Assembly: GCF_007747215.1 (NCBI RefSeq)
Contig: NZ_CP036273.1
Coordinates: 3,208,322 to 3,272,321, forward strand
Direction: 5' to 3'
DNA length: 64,000 nucleotides
From: Urbifossiella limnaea
GTDB taxonomy: Bacteria > Planctomycetota > Planctomycetia > Gemmatales > Gemmataceae
In this document: positions 23,723-33,329 of the stretch, in pieces
Layout of the letters: every line of letters begins with the position of its first letter
Position numbering within the stretch: the first letter of the stretch is position 1
Notes under the pieces: generated by a model
What the model saw: the letters and a program-made list of their open reading frames with translations, nothing else
Told to the model about the DNA's origin: nothing
Databases searched by the model: none
Position numbers and translations under genes: made by a program

Positions 23723-26118
23723 CATTCCCAGGTACGACGGTTCCAGCTCGGGTTCACCTCATACGTCTCGGGGATCGGCCCCGGGCGGGCGTTCTCGGGC
23801 CGGTCCACGGGCCGGATGTAGCCGTGGTCCACTAGCAGCGCGAACACCGTGGCCAACCCCGCGGCGCTCGACACGTCGCGCTCGTCCTTCACCTGTTGGT
23901 AAGCATCCGTGCGGGTGAACGCGGTCCGCTCGGGGTTGCGGGCCAACCACGCCAGCAGCCGTCGTGCAACACGTCCGGGCCGGTCGAGCCACTTCCGGCC
24001 GTAGGCGCGACCGGCGTGCCGCTCGAAGTAGTCCACAAGCACCGCCCCGCCGGCCAACTCGTCCACGCCGATCGGGGCGTTCTCCTCCACGAGCCCGCAC
24101 ACCCGGCGGACCGACCACAGCAGCGCCGCAAACCGGGCGCAGTAACCGCGGAGCTTGGCCAAGACGCCCCGGAACGGGTCGGCCTCGTCGAGGGCGTTCG
24201 TGCGGGCGGAATTCATCTCCGTGAACTCCTCCCACGCCAATTGGCCGTCGTGACTCAACCGCACGAAGTGCGGCCGGTACTCGGGGTCGGCGGCGGGGCC
24301 GTCCGGCACCAACTCCAACCCGAGCAGGTCGAACACCACGTCGGCGTAGCCGGCCTCCTGGTCCGGGGTCACGGTCCGCCACGACTCCTTCATCGCCGGG
24401 CACGGGTCGGGGTAGGCGAACAGGAAGCGGTCGAGGAACCCGTCGGCGGCCGCATCCCCGTGGCGGTTCTCGCCGCGGAGCTCGGCCAGCGAATCGGGAC
24501 ACATCATCCCGGCGACGGCCGCGAACGGGTGCGGGATGACCAGCGGCCCCGCGGCGTGGTCCTTCACCCGGTTCACCTTCGCGGGCGCCCCGGCCCAGGC
24601 GCTGAGCCAGAACTGCCGGTCGGCCCCGCGGCCGCCCCGGTACTGGTCCATGCCGCGGACGAACCCGCTCAGCTCGTCCTTCAGCACCACCACGCCGCGC
24701 TCGTTGTCGGCCAGCACCCGGGCCACCGCCTCGGTGGTGGCGTCGTCGAGTACCGCCTGCCGGAGCGTCGGCCGCCGCGGGGGGCTCGGCGGCTCGCCCT
24801 CACACCCCTGTTCGCGCCACTCCTTCAGCCGGGACTTGTGCCGGTCCATCTCGGTGTCGAACACGGACAGCTCGCCCCGGTACGTCCGCTGCCATACCCG
24901 CTCGGCCTTTAGCAGCGGCGCCCGGGCCATCTTCAGGGCCGCGCTCTTCGTCGAGCCGGGCGGTGCGAGCACTGCCGTCCAGAACAGTGGCACCTCGGAC
25001 CACGAACTCTTGATCTGCGCCGCCCGGGACCGGCCGGCGGCGGCGCCGACTACGGCCAACCCGGGCGCGGCGACGTACTCGGGCGGCACGGCCAGCGCGG
25101 CGGCGGCCGCCTGCCAGTAGTCGGCCACCTTCGGCGGGAAGACCGCCAGCGGGAATGGGGGCACCGGGGGCAGGGTCGGCAGCGGCACCGGGGGCGCCCA
25201 CCCCGGGGGTGGCGTTACGGCTGACCGGGTGGAGTTCGTCGCACGACCACCACCGTCGTCGGCGGCGTCGAGGAGGTAGCCGCGGGGCTTGCCGTAGTCC
25301 TTCGTGGCGGCGTCCTTCACCTTGTGGGCGAGCTCGGGCTCGGACCACGGGGGCGTGCAGCGCGGGTTGTAGTCGTCGCGCAGCAGCCGCAGCACCACGT
25401 CGTCGGGGAGGGCGAACCCCCAGGCGAGCGCCCGGGCGACGGCGAACGTCCGCCCGTGGCCGTCCTGCCCGCTCACCGCCCCGTCGCACTTTTTCAGGTA
25501 CGCCCGCGCCCGCTCCTCCGCCCCCGGCCCGGCCGTGGCGGTGAGCTTGAGCGACGTACCGCGCACCCACGCCAGCAGCCACGCCGGCGCGTCGGCGGGG
25601 TCGCGGGTGTCGGTCCAGGCGTAGGCGCCGGTGGCGTTGACCGACGGCGGCGCCACGAAGTAACCGCCCTCGCCGCGCACGTCGATCTTGAGCCCGCGGT
25701 GGTTCTTGCGGTTCGTCAGCGGCACCCCGTCGGCCGGCCAATTGAAGATGAGGTGCGCGCCCCCGGAGCCGGACCGGCCGCGGCGGGTCGGCGGCACGGG
25801 GCCGTGCTCGTCGTTCAGCCGGGCCAGGTCGGCCAGCCCCGCGTCGCCGTCCGGCCCGACCATCAGGATTCCCGCCGCGGCGCCGGTCGCCACGCCGACG
25901 TTGGCGTCCGGCCACTTCACCCACCAGCCGCGGATCGTCGCCGCGTCGGTGCTGGCGTCCTTGACGCCGTGCGCGGTTCGGGGGTGCTTCCCGGCCTGCG
26001 CGCAGTCGGATTTGCGACAACTACAGCCGCCGTCCACGGGGTTGTGAAGGGCGAGCACGGGCCAGCCGCGGGCGGCGTAGTCGAGCGCCGCGGCGAGCCG
26101 CACGTTGGGCGTTGTCAC
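23722..26118 (-). CDS. Prim-Pol / DUF3987 replication protein
   Basis: A 798-residue protein likely to initiate replication of the excised element. Residues about 8-190 match the bifunctional primase-polymerase (Prim-Pol) domain: YAARGWPVLALHN at the start, a Cys-rich segment CSCRKSDC, KHPRTAHGVKDAS, GSGGAHLIF, and KIDVRGEGGYFVAPPS at the end. The usual acidic metal motif appears as LMVGPDGD, which is a departure. From about 290 the DUF3987 region has the P-loop-like APPGSTKSAAL and LKDELSGF, as in helicase-like proteins of plasmids and phages. GTG start at 26118 in a GTGA overlap with the preceding gene, so the two are translationally coupled. Confidence 0.82.
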   Translation of the reverse strand: MTTPNVRLAAALDYAARGWPVLALHNPVDGGCSCRKSDCAQAGKHPRTAHGVKDASTDAATIRGWWVKWPDANVGVATGAAAGILMVGPDGDAGLADLARLNDEHGPVPPTRRGRSGSGGAHLIFNWPADGVPLTNRKNHRGLKIDVRGEGGYFVAPPSVNATGAYAWTDTRDPADAPAWLLAWVRGTSLKLTATAGPGAEERARAYLKKCDGAVSGQDGHGRTFAVARALAWGFALPDDVVLRLLRDDYNPRCTPPWSEPELAHKVKDAATKDYGKPRGYLLDAADDGGGRATNSTRSAVTPPPGWAPPVPLPTLPPVPPFPLAVFPPKVADYWQAAAAALAVPPEYVAAPGLAVVGAAAGRSRAAQIKSSWSEVPLFWTAVLAPPGSTKSAALKMARAPLLKAERVWQRTYRGELSVFDTEMDRHKSRLKEWREQGCEGEPPSPPRRPTLRQAVLDDATTEAVARVLADNERGVVVLKDELSGFVRGMDQYRGGRGADRQFWLSAWAGAPAKVNRVKDHAAGPLVIPHPFAAVAGMMCPDSLAELRGENRHGDAAADGFLDRFLFAYPDPCPAMKESWRTVTPDQEAGYADVVFDLLGLELVPDGPAADPEYRPHFVRLSHDGQLAWEEFTEMNSARTNALDEADPFRGVLAKLRGYCARFAALLWSVRRVCGLVEENAPIGVDELAGGAVLVDYFERHAGRAYGRKWLDRPGRVARRLLAWLARNPERTAFTRTDAYQQVKDERDVSSAAGLATVFALLVDHGYIRPVDRPENARPGPIPETYEVNPSWNRRTWE

Positions 26119-26507
26119 TGGCCACCCCCTTCTGCGGCGATGGTGTCGCCCGTCGCCGGGTTCGTAGCGAGCCACGCGACCGCGGCGGTGCGGTCGGCCA
26201 GCTCCCACACGGTCACGGGGCGGGCGTGGCCGACGGCTCGGCCCGTTCGGGCGTAACCCGTCGCTCGGATGATCCCGGCGCGGGCCAGCGGTCCAGCGAC
26301 CGGCCCGAACAGCTTGGGGTCGAACCCCGGCGGCACAGCCACAACGACCCGCACGTCGTCGATCGTCGCGGTCGGGTGGGTGAGGAGTCGGGTCAGCAGC
26401 GCCCGCCGCGCGGCGAGGATCAGCCGGCCGCGGGTGCACTCGAGGAGGCGGTGGGCGACACGCATCAGGGTCTCGCCCTCGGGTCGGTCACCGGTTAAGG
26501 TGGTCAT
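26115..26507 (-). CDS. Small winged-helix-like protein of the island
   Basis: A 130-residue protein with a compact alpha/beta pattern: a helix ARRALLTRLLTHPTATIDDV, then PPGFDPKLFGPVAGPLARAG and a beta-wing ending ARPVTVWELAD. I read this as a winged-helix fold of the kind seen in small DNA-binding accessory proteins of mobile elements. No enzyme motif is visible. It overlaps the Prim-Pol gene by 4 bp, so a role in replication or its control is likely. Function unknown. Confidence 0.6.
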   Translation of the reverse strand: MTTLTGDRPEGETLMRVAHRLLECTRGRLILAARRALLTRLLTHPTATIDDVRVVVAVPPGFDPKLFGPVAGPLARAGIIRATGYARTGRAVGHARPVTVWELADRTAAVAWLATNPATGDTIAAEGGGQ

Positions 26508-26582
26508 AGGTTCTCCTGCGGACCGGGCCGCGGCGTCGCCTCGTGGGGAGTCGGGCGCCGCGGCTCGTTCCGATTGGGGGTG

Positions 26583-26810
26583 TCAGGTGGTGGGGTTGGT
26601 TCGGGCCTTCGCCGTCAGGTACGCGGCGAGCGTCGGGACGTGAAACAGTACGCGGCGGCCGACCTTCAGCCGGCCGACGGGCTCGCCCTGGTCGGCCAAC
26701 CGGCCGAGGGTCTTGTAACTCAGTCCGCTCAGCCGCTCGGCCGCGCCCTGGTCCACCGTCAGGGCCGGGTGACCTTCAGCGTGTGGGGTGAGGTGAATCG
26801 CTCCCGTCAT
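26583..26810 (-). CDS. Excisionase-like helix-turn-helix protein
   Basis: A 75-residue protein. The sequence AAERLSGLSYKTLGRLADQG followed by VGRRVLFHVPTLAAYL is the MerR-like/HTH_17 fold of excisionases: the helix-turn-helix, a wing with GRR, and a final helix. It would bind near att sites and direct the integrase toward excision. The start at 26810 is chosen over an upstream ATG because residues before it are low-complexity. It is first in the replication/integration gene run; the 293 bp upstream (26,811-27,103) hold no gene and probably its promoter. Confidence 0.75.
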   Translation of the reverse strand: MTGAIHLTPHAEGHPALTVDQGAAERLSGLSYKTLGRLADQGEPVGRLKVGRRVLFHVPTLAAYLTAKARTNPTT

Positions 26811-27103
26811 GGCGTGATCCCCGCTCCGCCGGCCGGGCTGCGGGCGACCGTTCGCCCTGTCGTCGAGGCGGGAGCACGTCGCCCCCGGCACCCTCGATCA
26901 CGCCCAGTCCGGACATGGGGCAGCATTGCTGGGATGCGGGGCACCTGTAATGATGAGAGAGAAGTGAGCAAGGAGCAGCGGCGGTCTACTCGATCGGCAC
27001 TTGGTTTAGCTGTTTGACATGAAGGCGTAACTTGCTGGCATAAAGTCACTTGCGATTACAGCTTCAGGTGCACGACGGGTGCTTCCCCCGCACGCGCCCA
27101 GAA

Positions 27104-30100
27104 CTAGCCGGTGATTGGTCTTTGAACGGGCATTCGCGGCGGGGCGGTGTCCCACATCAGTTTCACCTCGGCCGGCGTTAGCCCGAACGCCGCGTTCACA
27201 GTGTCGGAGATGCGATGTTCGAGCGCGTCGGCCTCACGCGTCAGCCGTTGGAGGGGTCGCACGGACGCCTCGAACTCGTCCCGCAACCGCTTCACGTCGG
27301 CCACGGTGAGCCCCTTCTTCCGCCCCTTCTTCACTTCCGCGGTGAACTCGTCACTGTCGAGCCCGGCGGGGTCTTGGAGCTTCTGGGACGGTTTCTCGAC
27401 CCCGAACTCGGCGCGCAGCCAGTCCACCACCGCGGCGCGGCCGGTCTGCCGTTCCCGGGTCCGCTCAACCAACTGCCCGACCGCGGCCTCGACCGCGGCG
27501 CGCTGGTCGGCCGTCGGTCGCGGGATCGGAGTTTGTTCCACCAAGTAGCCCATTGGGGAGAGGGCTTCGTCCTTCAGGTGAACCAGCGCCCGCCAGTTGT
27601 GCCACCACATCGCGGGCGAGTTAAGTACGCCCAACAGGTAGAGGTCTGCGGTGGGCAGGAAGAACGTCTTGTCGTTGCCGAGCATCCCTGCAACGTCGAG
27701 CGCGTAGGACGGGTGATACTGAATCACCTGATAGACGAGCTTGGGGTTCCCGAACGCCTGCCAGTACTCCACCGGGTCTTGCAACTCGTACCACTTGTAC
27801 GCACCCGGTTTCCGACCCGGCCATTCCTTGCCTGCCCAGTCCTTCGGCTTCGGTTCGAGCTGGATTCGGTACGCCTCAAGGTGCCGCTTCACCGCGGGGA
27901 ACTGGTTGATGTCGATCCCACGGCGGGCGAAGATCATCCACTGCCCGGCCCACTCGGAGCGCCAGCGGTCCACGTCCTGACCGCGCAGGTACTTCTTCAG
28001 CACCGCTGCGCTACTCGGGTGTTCATTGACCAGCCGATCCCGCGTCGGTGTGTCCACGACGAACGCTTCGTTGCACCCGGTCTTCACGCCGTACAGCGGC
28101 GACACCCCGGCGAATTCCCGGAGCGTCAGACCCACTGCCTTCAGCTTTGCCATGAGGTCGGCCACGCCCCGCGGTTCGAGGTTCCACGGGTCAGCTCCGA
28201 ACCGCGACCGTGGGACCGACACACCCTCGGCCCGAATCTGCCGCGACAGGTCATCGACCCGGAACTGCTCCCGCGGGATGACGCACACCCGCGCCGACTC
28301 CGGGGCCGGGCCGGCGTCCGGCTTCCGGGCCGTCAGGATGCACGGGAACACGTCGGCGTCGGGGAAGATTTGCTTGTTGTGCCCCAGGTCCACCACCGTT
28401 TCGAGCCACGCGGCTTCGGCGTACAGCTGCCGCAGCGCCTCGCCGTAGCCGGCCTTCATCCACTTGTTCGTGACGATGTAGCCGAGCCGCCCGCCGGGCC
28501 GCAGGACGTTCAATCCGAGCTCGTAGAAGTAGACGTACAGGTCGGCCACGCCGTCATACGCCCGATAGTGCCGCTGAAGGTACGGCTTGTCGCCCTTGAT
28601 CCACTCCTGGCGGACGTAGGGCGGGTTGCCGATGACCACGTCGAACCCGCCGGCGGCGAACACGTCCGGGAACGTGGCCCGCCAGTGGTCCCGCGGCGAC
28701 ACGTCCGCGGCCGGCGCGACGACGCTGTTCCCCTCGATGATGTTCCGGTCGAGGGCCGTCAGGAGCTTCCCGCGGGCGGCCGTCTTGATCCAGCACGACA
28801 GCCGGGCGATCTCCACCGCGGCGCCGTTCAGGTCCATGCCGAACAGGTTGTGCGTGAGGATGGTCCGCTGCGGCTCGAACAGGTTCGAGCCGCTCCCGAG
28901 CGCCTGAAGATACCCCTCGGCTTCCCGGTAGTGGGCGAACATCTGGTCGAACGCCTCGATGAGGAACGCCCCGCTGCCGCACGACGGGTCCACGATCCGC
29001 ACCGTCTCCAGCCCATTCGCCCAATCCCGCCAGAACCCGACGAGCAAGTTCCGGGCGGTCGTGTCGAGCATGTCGGCGTCGAAGACGCGCGGGTCATCGA
29101 GGGCTTTGGCTTTCTTCGACCGCTTCGCGGCCAGTTGGTGGGCGGCCCGGAGCGTCTCGAACCGGTCGCGCAGCACCGGCCCGAGCGTTTCGGCGACGAT
29201 GTACCCGGTGATGAACTCGGGGGTGTAGAACGCGCCTTCGCGCTTCCGCTTGCTCGGCCCGGCCGCGTCGGCGTCGGCCCCGGCGGCGAGCTGGGTCTGC
29301 GTCTCTTCGAGGTCGGTAATCGACTGCTCGAAGATGTGCCCCAGAATGTCCACGTCGATGTATGTGGCGCTGCCGCTGCCGGGCTTCCCGTACTCGTAGT
29401 CCGCCAGCCGCTTGAACCCCTCGCACACCGCGTCCGGGACAGTCAGCAAATCGACCGCGGGGTCGGGCTTGTAGAGCCCGCCGTTGTATTGGTCGATGCC
29501 CAAGTCCGGTTTGCCCTCATTCACGGCGTCGAAGAGCCCGCGGAAGTTCTCCCAAATCGGGCGGCGGGTATACCGGTCTCGGTGCTTATAGGCGTCAGCA
29601 ATCGTGTCACGAGGCAGTAGCCCTCGGTCCTCACCGAATGCGATGAACAGCACGCGGTCAAGAATCTTCTGCGTGAGGGCCAGCAACTCCCGCGGCGGGC
29701 GCTGGGGGTTGTGCTGGCAGAGTGCGGCGAAGGTCTGTTCGCGGAGCTGGCGGTATTCGCGGTAGTAGTCGGCCGTGAGCGCCCGGCCGATCTTCTTGGA
29801 CTCGACGAACAGCATGTCGAGGTGGTTCACGCCGGTGTCGGGGGCCACCCTGGCGGCTCCGAGGATGGCGACGAAGCGCCGCAGTTCGGCCTCGTCCGCG
29901 GCCAGCGTGCCCATCTCGAACCGCTCGTAGTGGGCGGTGTCGTGCCCCTTGTGGTAGAGCCGAATCTCCTTCAGGTTCGTGACGACGTACCAGTCGGCGC
30001 GGAGCTGGAGGGCGTACAGCGCGGCCTGTTCCACCGCCGACCGCTTCCGCCCCGCAAACGGGCGGTCGAGTGGGTCGCGCGGCCCCTTCCCCTCGACGGC

Positions 30101-30430
30101 CACCATGATGGTGTCGCCCGCTGCCCCGAACCGCCCGAGGGCGGCGTCGGCGTACTTGCCGTCCACCTGAACGAGCGCCTCCCGCTTCAGCGTGTACACC
30201 GGACCGCCGTCGGCCGGGCCTGTGTAGCCGAGCAGCTCGACGAACACATCGCGCAGGTAGTCCGGAAGGAGTTCAGTTTCCTTCTTCTTGTCCGCGGCGG
30301 CAGTCGAGAGGAGCGCCGCCCACTTCCCGAGCTTGACCCGCGGCTGGGTACTGGCGGGCATCAGGACGACAGACTCGACGACGGGCCGAATCGCCTCGGG
30401 GCGGAACAGCGGTTTGGATTCGACGGCCAT
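27104..30430 (-). CDS. Type IIG-like restriction-modification enzyme
   Basis: A 1108-residue single-chain enzyme. The N-terminal part (about 85-150) looks like a PD-(D/E)XK nuclease: Asp in DGKYADAAL, then VAVEGKG giving E-x-K. An adenine-specific (N6) methyltransferase follows with motif I DPSCGSGAF (about residue 480) and motif IV NPPY (about 600). The C-terminal 350 residues resemble the TaqI/Eco57I-type target-recognition domain (LYGVKTGCNEAF, KKYLRGQDV). It would methylate host DNA and cut unmodified invaders. The start at 30430 lies only 34 bp from the end of an IS630 element, which has pushed away the original promoter. Whether it is expressed is uncertain. Confidence 0.85.
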   Translation of the reverse strand: MAVESKPLFRPEAIRPVVESVVLMPASTQPRVKLGKWAALLSTAAADKKKETELLPDYLRDVFVELLGYTGPADGGPVYTLKREALVQVDGKYADAALGRFGAAGDTIMVAVEGKGPRDPLDRPFAGRKRSAVEQAALYALQLRADWYVVTNLKEIRLYHKGHDTAHYERFEMGTLAADEAELRRFVAILGAARVAPDTGVNHLDMLFVESKKIGRALTADYYREYRQLREQTFAALCQHNPQRPPRELLALTQKILDRVLFIAFGEDRGLLPRDTIADAYKHRDRYTRRPIWENFRGLFDAVNEGKPDLGIDQYNGGLYKPDPAVDLLTVPDAVCEGFKRLADYEYGKPGSGSATYIDVDILGHIFEQSITDLEETQTQLAAGADADAAGPSKRKREGAFYTPEFITGYIVAETLGPVLRDRFETLRAAHQLAAKRSKKAKALDDPRVFDADMLDTTARNLLVGFWRDWANGLETVRIVDPSCGSGAFLIEAFDQMFAHYREAEGYLQALGSGSNLFEPQRTILTHNLFGMDLNGAAVEIARLSCWIKTAARGKLLTALDRNIIEGNSVVAPAADVSPRDHWRATFPDVFAAGGFDVVIGNPPYVRQEWIKGDKPYLQRHYRAYDGVADLYVYFYELGLNVLRPGGRLGYIVTNKWMKAGYGEALRQLYAEAAWLETVVDLGHNKQIFPDADVFPCILTARKPDAGPAPESARVCVIPREQFRVDDLSRQIRAEGVSVPRSRFGADPWNLEPRGVADLMAKLKAVGLTLREFAGVSPLYGVKTGCNEAFVVDTPTRDRLVNEHPSSAAVLKKYLRGQDVDRWRSEWAGQWMIFARRGIDINQFPAVKRHLEAYRIQLEPKPKDWAGKEWPGRKPGAYKWYELQDPVEYWQAFGNPKLVYQVIQYHPSYALDVAGMLGNDKTFFLPTADLYLLGVLNSPAMWWHNWRALVHLKDEALSPMGYLVEQTPIPRPTADQRAAVEAAVGQLVERTRERQTGRAAVVDWLRAEFGVEKPSQKLQDPAGLDSDEFTAEVKKGRKKGLTVADVKRLRDEFEASVRPLQRLTREADALEHRISDTVNAAFGLTPAEVKLMWDTAPPRMPVQRPITG

Positions 30431-30464
30431 TGCATACCGGGGCGGGGCAGGGTGCCGGCCCCTA

Positions 30465-31679
30465 GTCGGCTGACGCTTTCGAGTTGCGGACAGCCCCCCG
30501 ATCAGCTCCACTGGGGCGATCGGGAGGAATCCGCCATGAAGAAGTACGTTGTGACCCTGACCGCCGACGAGCGGGTCGAGTTGACCGGGTTGCTGGCGGC
30601 CGGGAGGACGGCCGCCCAGAAGGTGGCCCACGCCCGCATCCTGCTCAAGGCCGACGCCGCCGACGGCGGGCCGGGGTGGACGGACGACCGGATCGCCGAG
30701 GCCGTGGAGGTCAGCACCGACACCGTCGGGCGGGTCCGCCAGCGGTTCGTCGAGTCGGGGGTGGCCGCCGCGCTGACCCGGAAGGCCCAGGCCAAGCCGA
30801 GTCGGGAGCGGGTGCTGGACGGGGCGGCCGAGGCCCGGCTCATCACCCTCGCCTGCTCCCCGCCCCCGGACGAGCGCACCCGGTGGACCCTGCGGATGCT
30901 GGCCGACAAGTTGGTCGAGTTGGAGGTCGTTCCCGCCGTCTCGGCCGAGACGGTCCGGCGGGTGATGAAAAAAACGTGGTGAAGCCGCACCTGAAGGAGC
31001 AGTGGTGCCTGCCGGACGGCCCGAGCGGGGAGTTCGTGGCCCGGATGGAGGACGTGATCGAGGTGTACCACCGGCCGGCGGACCCGAAGCGGCCGCTGGT
31101 CTGCATCGACGAGTCGTCCAAGCAGTTGGTGAGCGAGGTCCGTGAGCCCCTGCCGACCGCCCCGGGCGCCCCGGCCCGGTACGACTACGAGTACAAGCGG
31201 GAGGGGACGGCGAACCTGTTCATGATCTCCGAGCCGCTGGCGGGTTGGCGGCAGGTGACGGTGACGGACCGGCGGACGGCGAAGGACTTCGCCGAGGTGC
31301 TGCGGTGGCTGGTGGAGGAGCGGCACCCCGGGGCCGACAAGCTGGTCCTGGTGACGGACAACCTGAACACCCACGACCCGGGGTGCCTGTACGAGGCGTT
31401 CGAGCCGGACCGGGCGCGGCGGATCGCCGCGAAGCTGGAGTGGCATTACACCCCGAAGCACGGGTCGTGGCTGAACGTGGCGGAGTGCGAGTTGGCCGCC
31501 CTGTCGGGTCAGTGCCTGGACCGCCGGATCGGGTCGGCGGCCCGGCTGAGCCAGGTGGTGACGGCGTGGGTGAAGGAGCGGAACGAGCGGAAGGTCGGAG
31601 TGAACTGGCGCTTCACGACGGCCGACGCCCGGGTCAAACTCCGCCGGCTCTACCCCGCACCTCAAAAGTGCTGACCGAC
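30465..31679 (+). mobile_element. IS630-family insertion sequence
   Basis: A 1215-bp element with imperfect terminal inverted repeats (30465-30489 and 31655-31679, 18 of 25 positions matching). It is flanked by TA on both sides (30463-30464, 31680-31681), the target duplication expected for this family. It contains one transposase split into two frames and is inserted directly upstream of the restriction-modification gene, opposite in direction. Confidence 0.9.
30536..31674 (+). CDS. IS630 transposase, two frames joined by -1 frameshift
   Basis: The first frame (30536-30982, 148 codons) holds the helix-turn-helix DNA-binding part (DDRIAEAVEVSTDTVGRVRQ). The second frame is offset by -1 and runs to 31674 with the DDE catalytic part: Asp in VCIDESSKQL, Asp in LVTDNLNTH, Glu in WLNVAECE. 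They meet at a run of seven A (30968-30974), where a -1 slip by the ribosome or RNA polymerase would read VMKKNVVKPHLKEQWC, matching intact family members. The stop lies inside the right terminal repeat. The element appears intact and may be active. Confidence 0.87.
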
Positions 31680-31801
31680 TAGCCTACCAGTCGGCAAGGT
31701 TGGCACAAGAACCAACTTCCGCCCGAACGTCCGCGCGGGACTATAACCCCACGTCCCGATCGGCACGATCGGCTTTTTTTGGCGTCGGAAATTCTCAGGC
31801 A

Positions 31802-32242
31802 CTACCCCGCTCGGGTACGTCCCTGCGCCTTGCCACTGCCACGGTGCTGAGTTCGTGTCCGGCGCTCGTACTGACTTCGGTAGACGAGTCGGCAGCAGAC
31901 GCGACAGCCGAGCCGGTCTCGGGCGGGGACGAGGTACAGCAATCCGCAGCGACGGGCGCATCCGGGGCACGCCCACCACGTCCGCAACCCGCCGTGCGCC
32001 GCGGGCGCCTTCACAGTGTAAACGCGATAGCGCTGAGGCTCCGACGGTTGGCCGGCCAGCGCGGCGAATATCCCGCGGCAACCCGGGTGCCTCACGGTCA
32101 CGCTGTCGTCGTCGTTCAGTGTCCACTCGACGACACGGGCGCCGACGCTCAACCTGCCCCAGAACTCGCCTCCCGAGAAGTCCCGGGGGCCGTCACGGGA
32201 GATGCGCCAGGCGGGGCGGACGTACTCGACGAACAGCGGCAT
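31802..32242 (-). CDS. Zinc-ribbon protein, unknown function
   Basis: A 146-residue protein. Beta-rich N-terminal half, then two metal-binding pairs in WWACPGCARRCGLLYL and LGCRVCCRLVYRSQ, forming a zinc ribbon of CxxC type. I recall this arrangement (ending YRSQ) in many small planctomycete proteins near mobile elements. The C-terminal tail is basic and disordered. Before the IS630 insertion it stood directly upstream of the restriction-modification gene on the same strand, so the two may have shared a transcript. No enzymatic motif is visible. Confidence 0.7.
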   Translation of the reverse strand: MPLFVEYVRPAWRISRDGPRDFSGGEFWGRLSVGARVVEWTLNDDDSVTVRHPGCRGIFAALAGQPSEPQRYRVYTVKAPAAHGGLRTWWACPGCARRCGLLYLVPARDRLGCRVCCRLVYRSQYERRTRTQHRGSGKAQGRTRAG

Positions 32243-32742
32243 GGGTGGCCCTCCGATCCACGCTACAGGGTACTCCGATATCGGGTTTTTCAGGGCGGTG
32301 CGGCCTTACCGCCGCACCCTCAATCGCCGTGGGAATCGAAGCTTTTGTGAGAATTCATGAGCGTTCGGGGCGTCGAAATCAAAAGCCGTTCACTGCCTTT
32401 CGATACTGGCTTGCACCTTCGCCAAACCGGCGCCACGGATAGTCTTTGAAAGGTGCAGCCAGCACGCCGCGACCGCGGTCACGTCGGGGTCGGTGTCCCC
32501 AGTGGTTGTGCAACAGTTCGGTCGTTGCCCCGCTTCGGTCCTGATCCGTATTCGCCCTCTGACGAGCTTCTCACTCGGGGGATTTTGGGGACGGTTGCGG
32601 GGGCGTCAGCCGAAACTCGTCGCTGCCTCCCGCGCCGATTCCCCGGCGAGGTTAGTGGGGGGGTAATTCGGCCCGGGTGGTGGCATCGACCCGGGCGAAG
32701 TTAGAGTGCCAAAAGGGATACTCGCCGGCGTGGCGGGCGGGG
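32243..32742. other. 500 bp without a supported gene
   Basis: Only shadow ORFs without recognisable motifs are found. At 32576-32597 there is a copy of the island's GGGGAyTTTGGGGACGGTT motif. The rest shows no repeat or hairpin of note. It may be a promoter zone for the zinc-ribbon gene or decayed sequence. Confidence 0.4.
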
Positions 32743-33027
32743 TCAGTTGTCCTTTTCCGTGGCTCGTCGGAGGGCCACCCGAAACCCGCACCCGGGGCAT
32801 CCGACCGACAACCTGCTGTGAGACCAGATCATCCCGGCCCGGCACGTCGGGCAGTCCATCACGGCCGGCGGCCGCCAGCACGCCCACCCGCACCCGCCGG
32901 AAGCGCAGTACCAGAACCGGGAGTACGCCGCCCCCGTGCGCACCTTCACCTTCCCCAGCCGGCACCGGGGGCAGTTCCGTGACCACGCCACCCGCGGCCG
33001 GGACCGGCAGGAGAACGCCACGCTCAT
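32743..33027 (-). CDS. Small protein with two zinc ribbons
   Basis: A 94-residue basic protein. Cys pairs occur as CPRC with a later CASGGC, and as CPTC with CPGC, giving two C4 zinc ribbons resembling topoisomerase-type DNA-binding ribbons (NCPRCRLGKVKVRTGAAYSR, then SRFWYCASGGCGW). It probably binds nucleic acid. The start at 33027 is chosen because it precedes the first ribbon closely; an upstream in-frame ATG adds only basic low-complexity residues. Its role in the island is unknown. Confidence 0.6.
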   Translation of the reverse strand: MSVAFSCRSRPRVAWSRNCPRCRLGKVKVRTGAAYSRFWYCASGGCGWACWRPPAVMDCPTCRAGMIWSHSRLSVGCPGCGFRVALRRATEKDN

Positions 33028-33329
33028 GTTGCGATCCCGGGAGCGAAGGTTATGCCTCGGTCCGTGCCAGCGTGCGGTCACATCTGGGATTGTAACGGGT
33101 CCGCGCCGGGATCAGGACGTGCGTACAGATGCGACGGGCGGTGCAGCGCGGATGAGGCGGGGCCTCGGCTTGGTGACGGGGAAAGGGTCACGGGCCGAAG
33201 GGGTGGGCGTGCCGGTCTGCAACTCCTCCCTTAGGTGTAGCAACTCCCCCTCGGCCTCGAACTCAACCGCCCGCACGTCGAGTAACTGCGAGAATCTAGC
33301 GAAGCGATGACGAGCCGGATTACAATCGG
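33028..33329. other. 302 bp with a start-less ORF remnant
   Basis: No complete gene is seen. On the minus strand an open frame of about 65 codons (33112 to about 33315) contains FSQLLDVRAVEFEAEGELLH, a short heptad-like helix, but has no ATG. It could be the end of a decayed coiled-coil protein. It directly follows the kinase gene stop. Confidence 0.35.

Noticed and set aside
27014-27044. Plus-strand TTGACA with CATAAA 19 bp downstream
   Set aside because: There is no plus-strand gene after it, the -10 match is poor, and the spacing is long; probably chance in an AT-richer gap.
27104-30430. BREX PglX methyltransferase
   Set aside because: No pglZ, brxC or other BREX gene is nearby and the protein has an N-terminal nuclease-like E-x-K region, so a stand-alone type IIG-like enzyme fits better.
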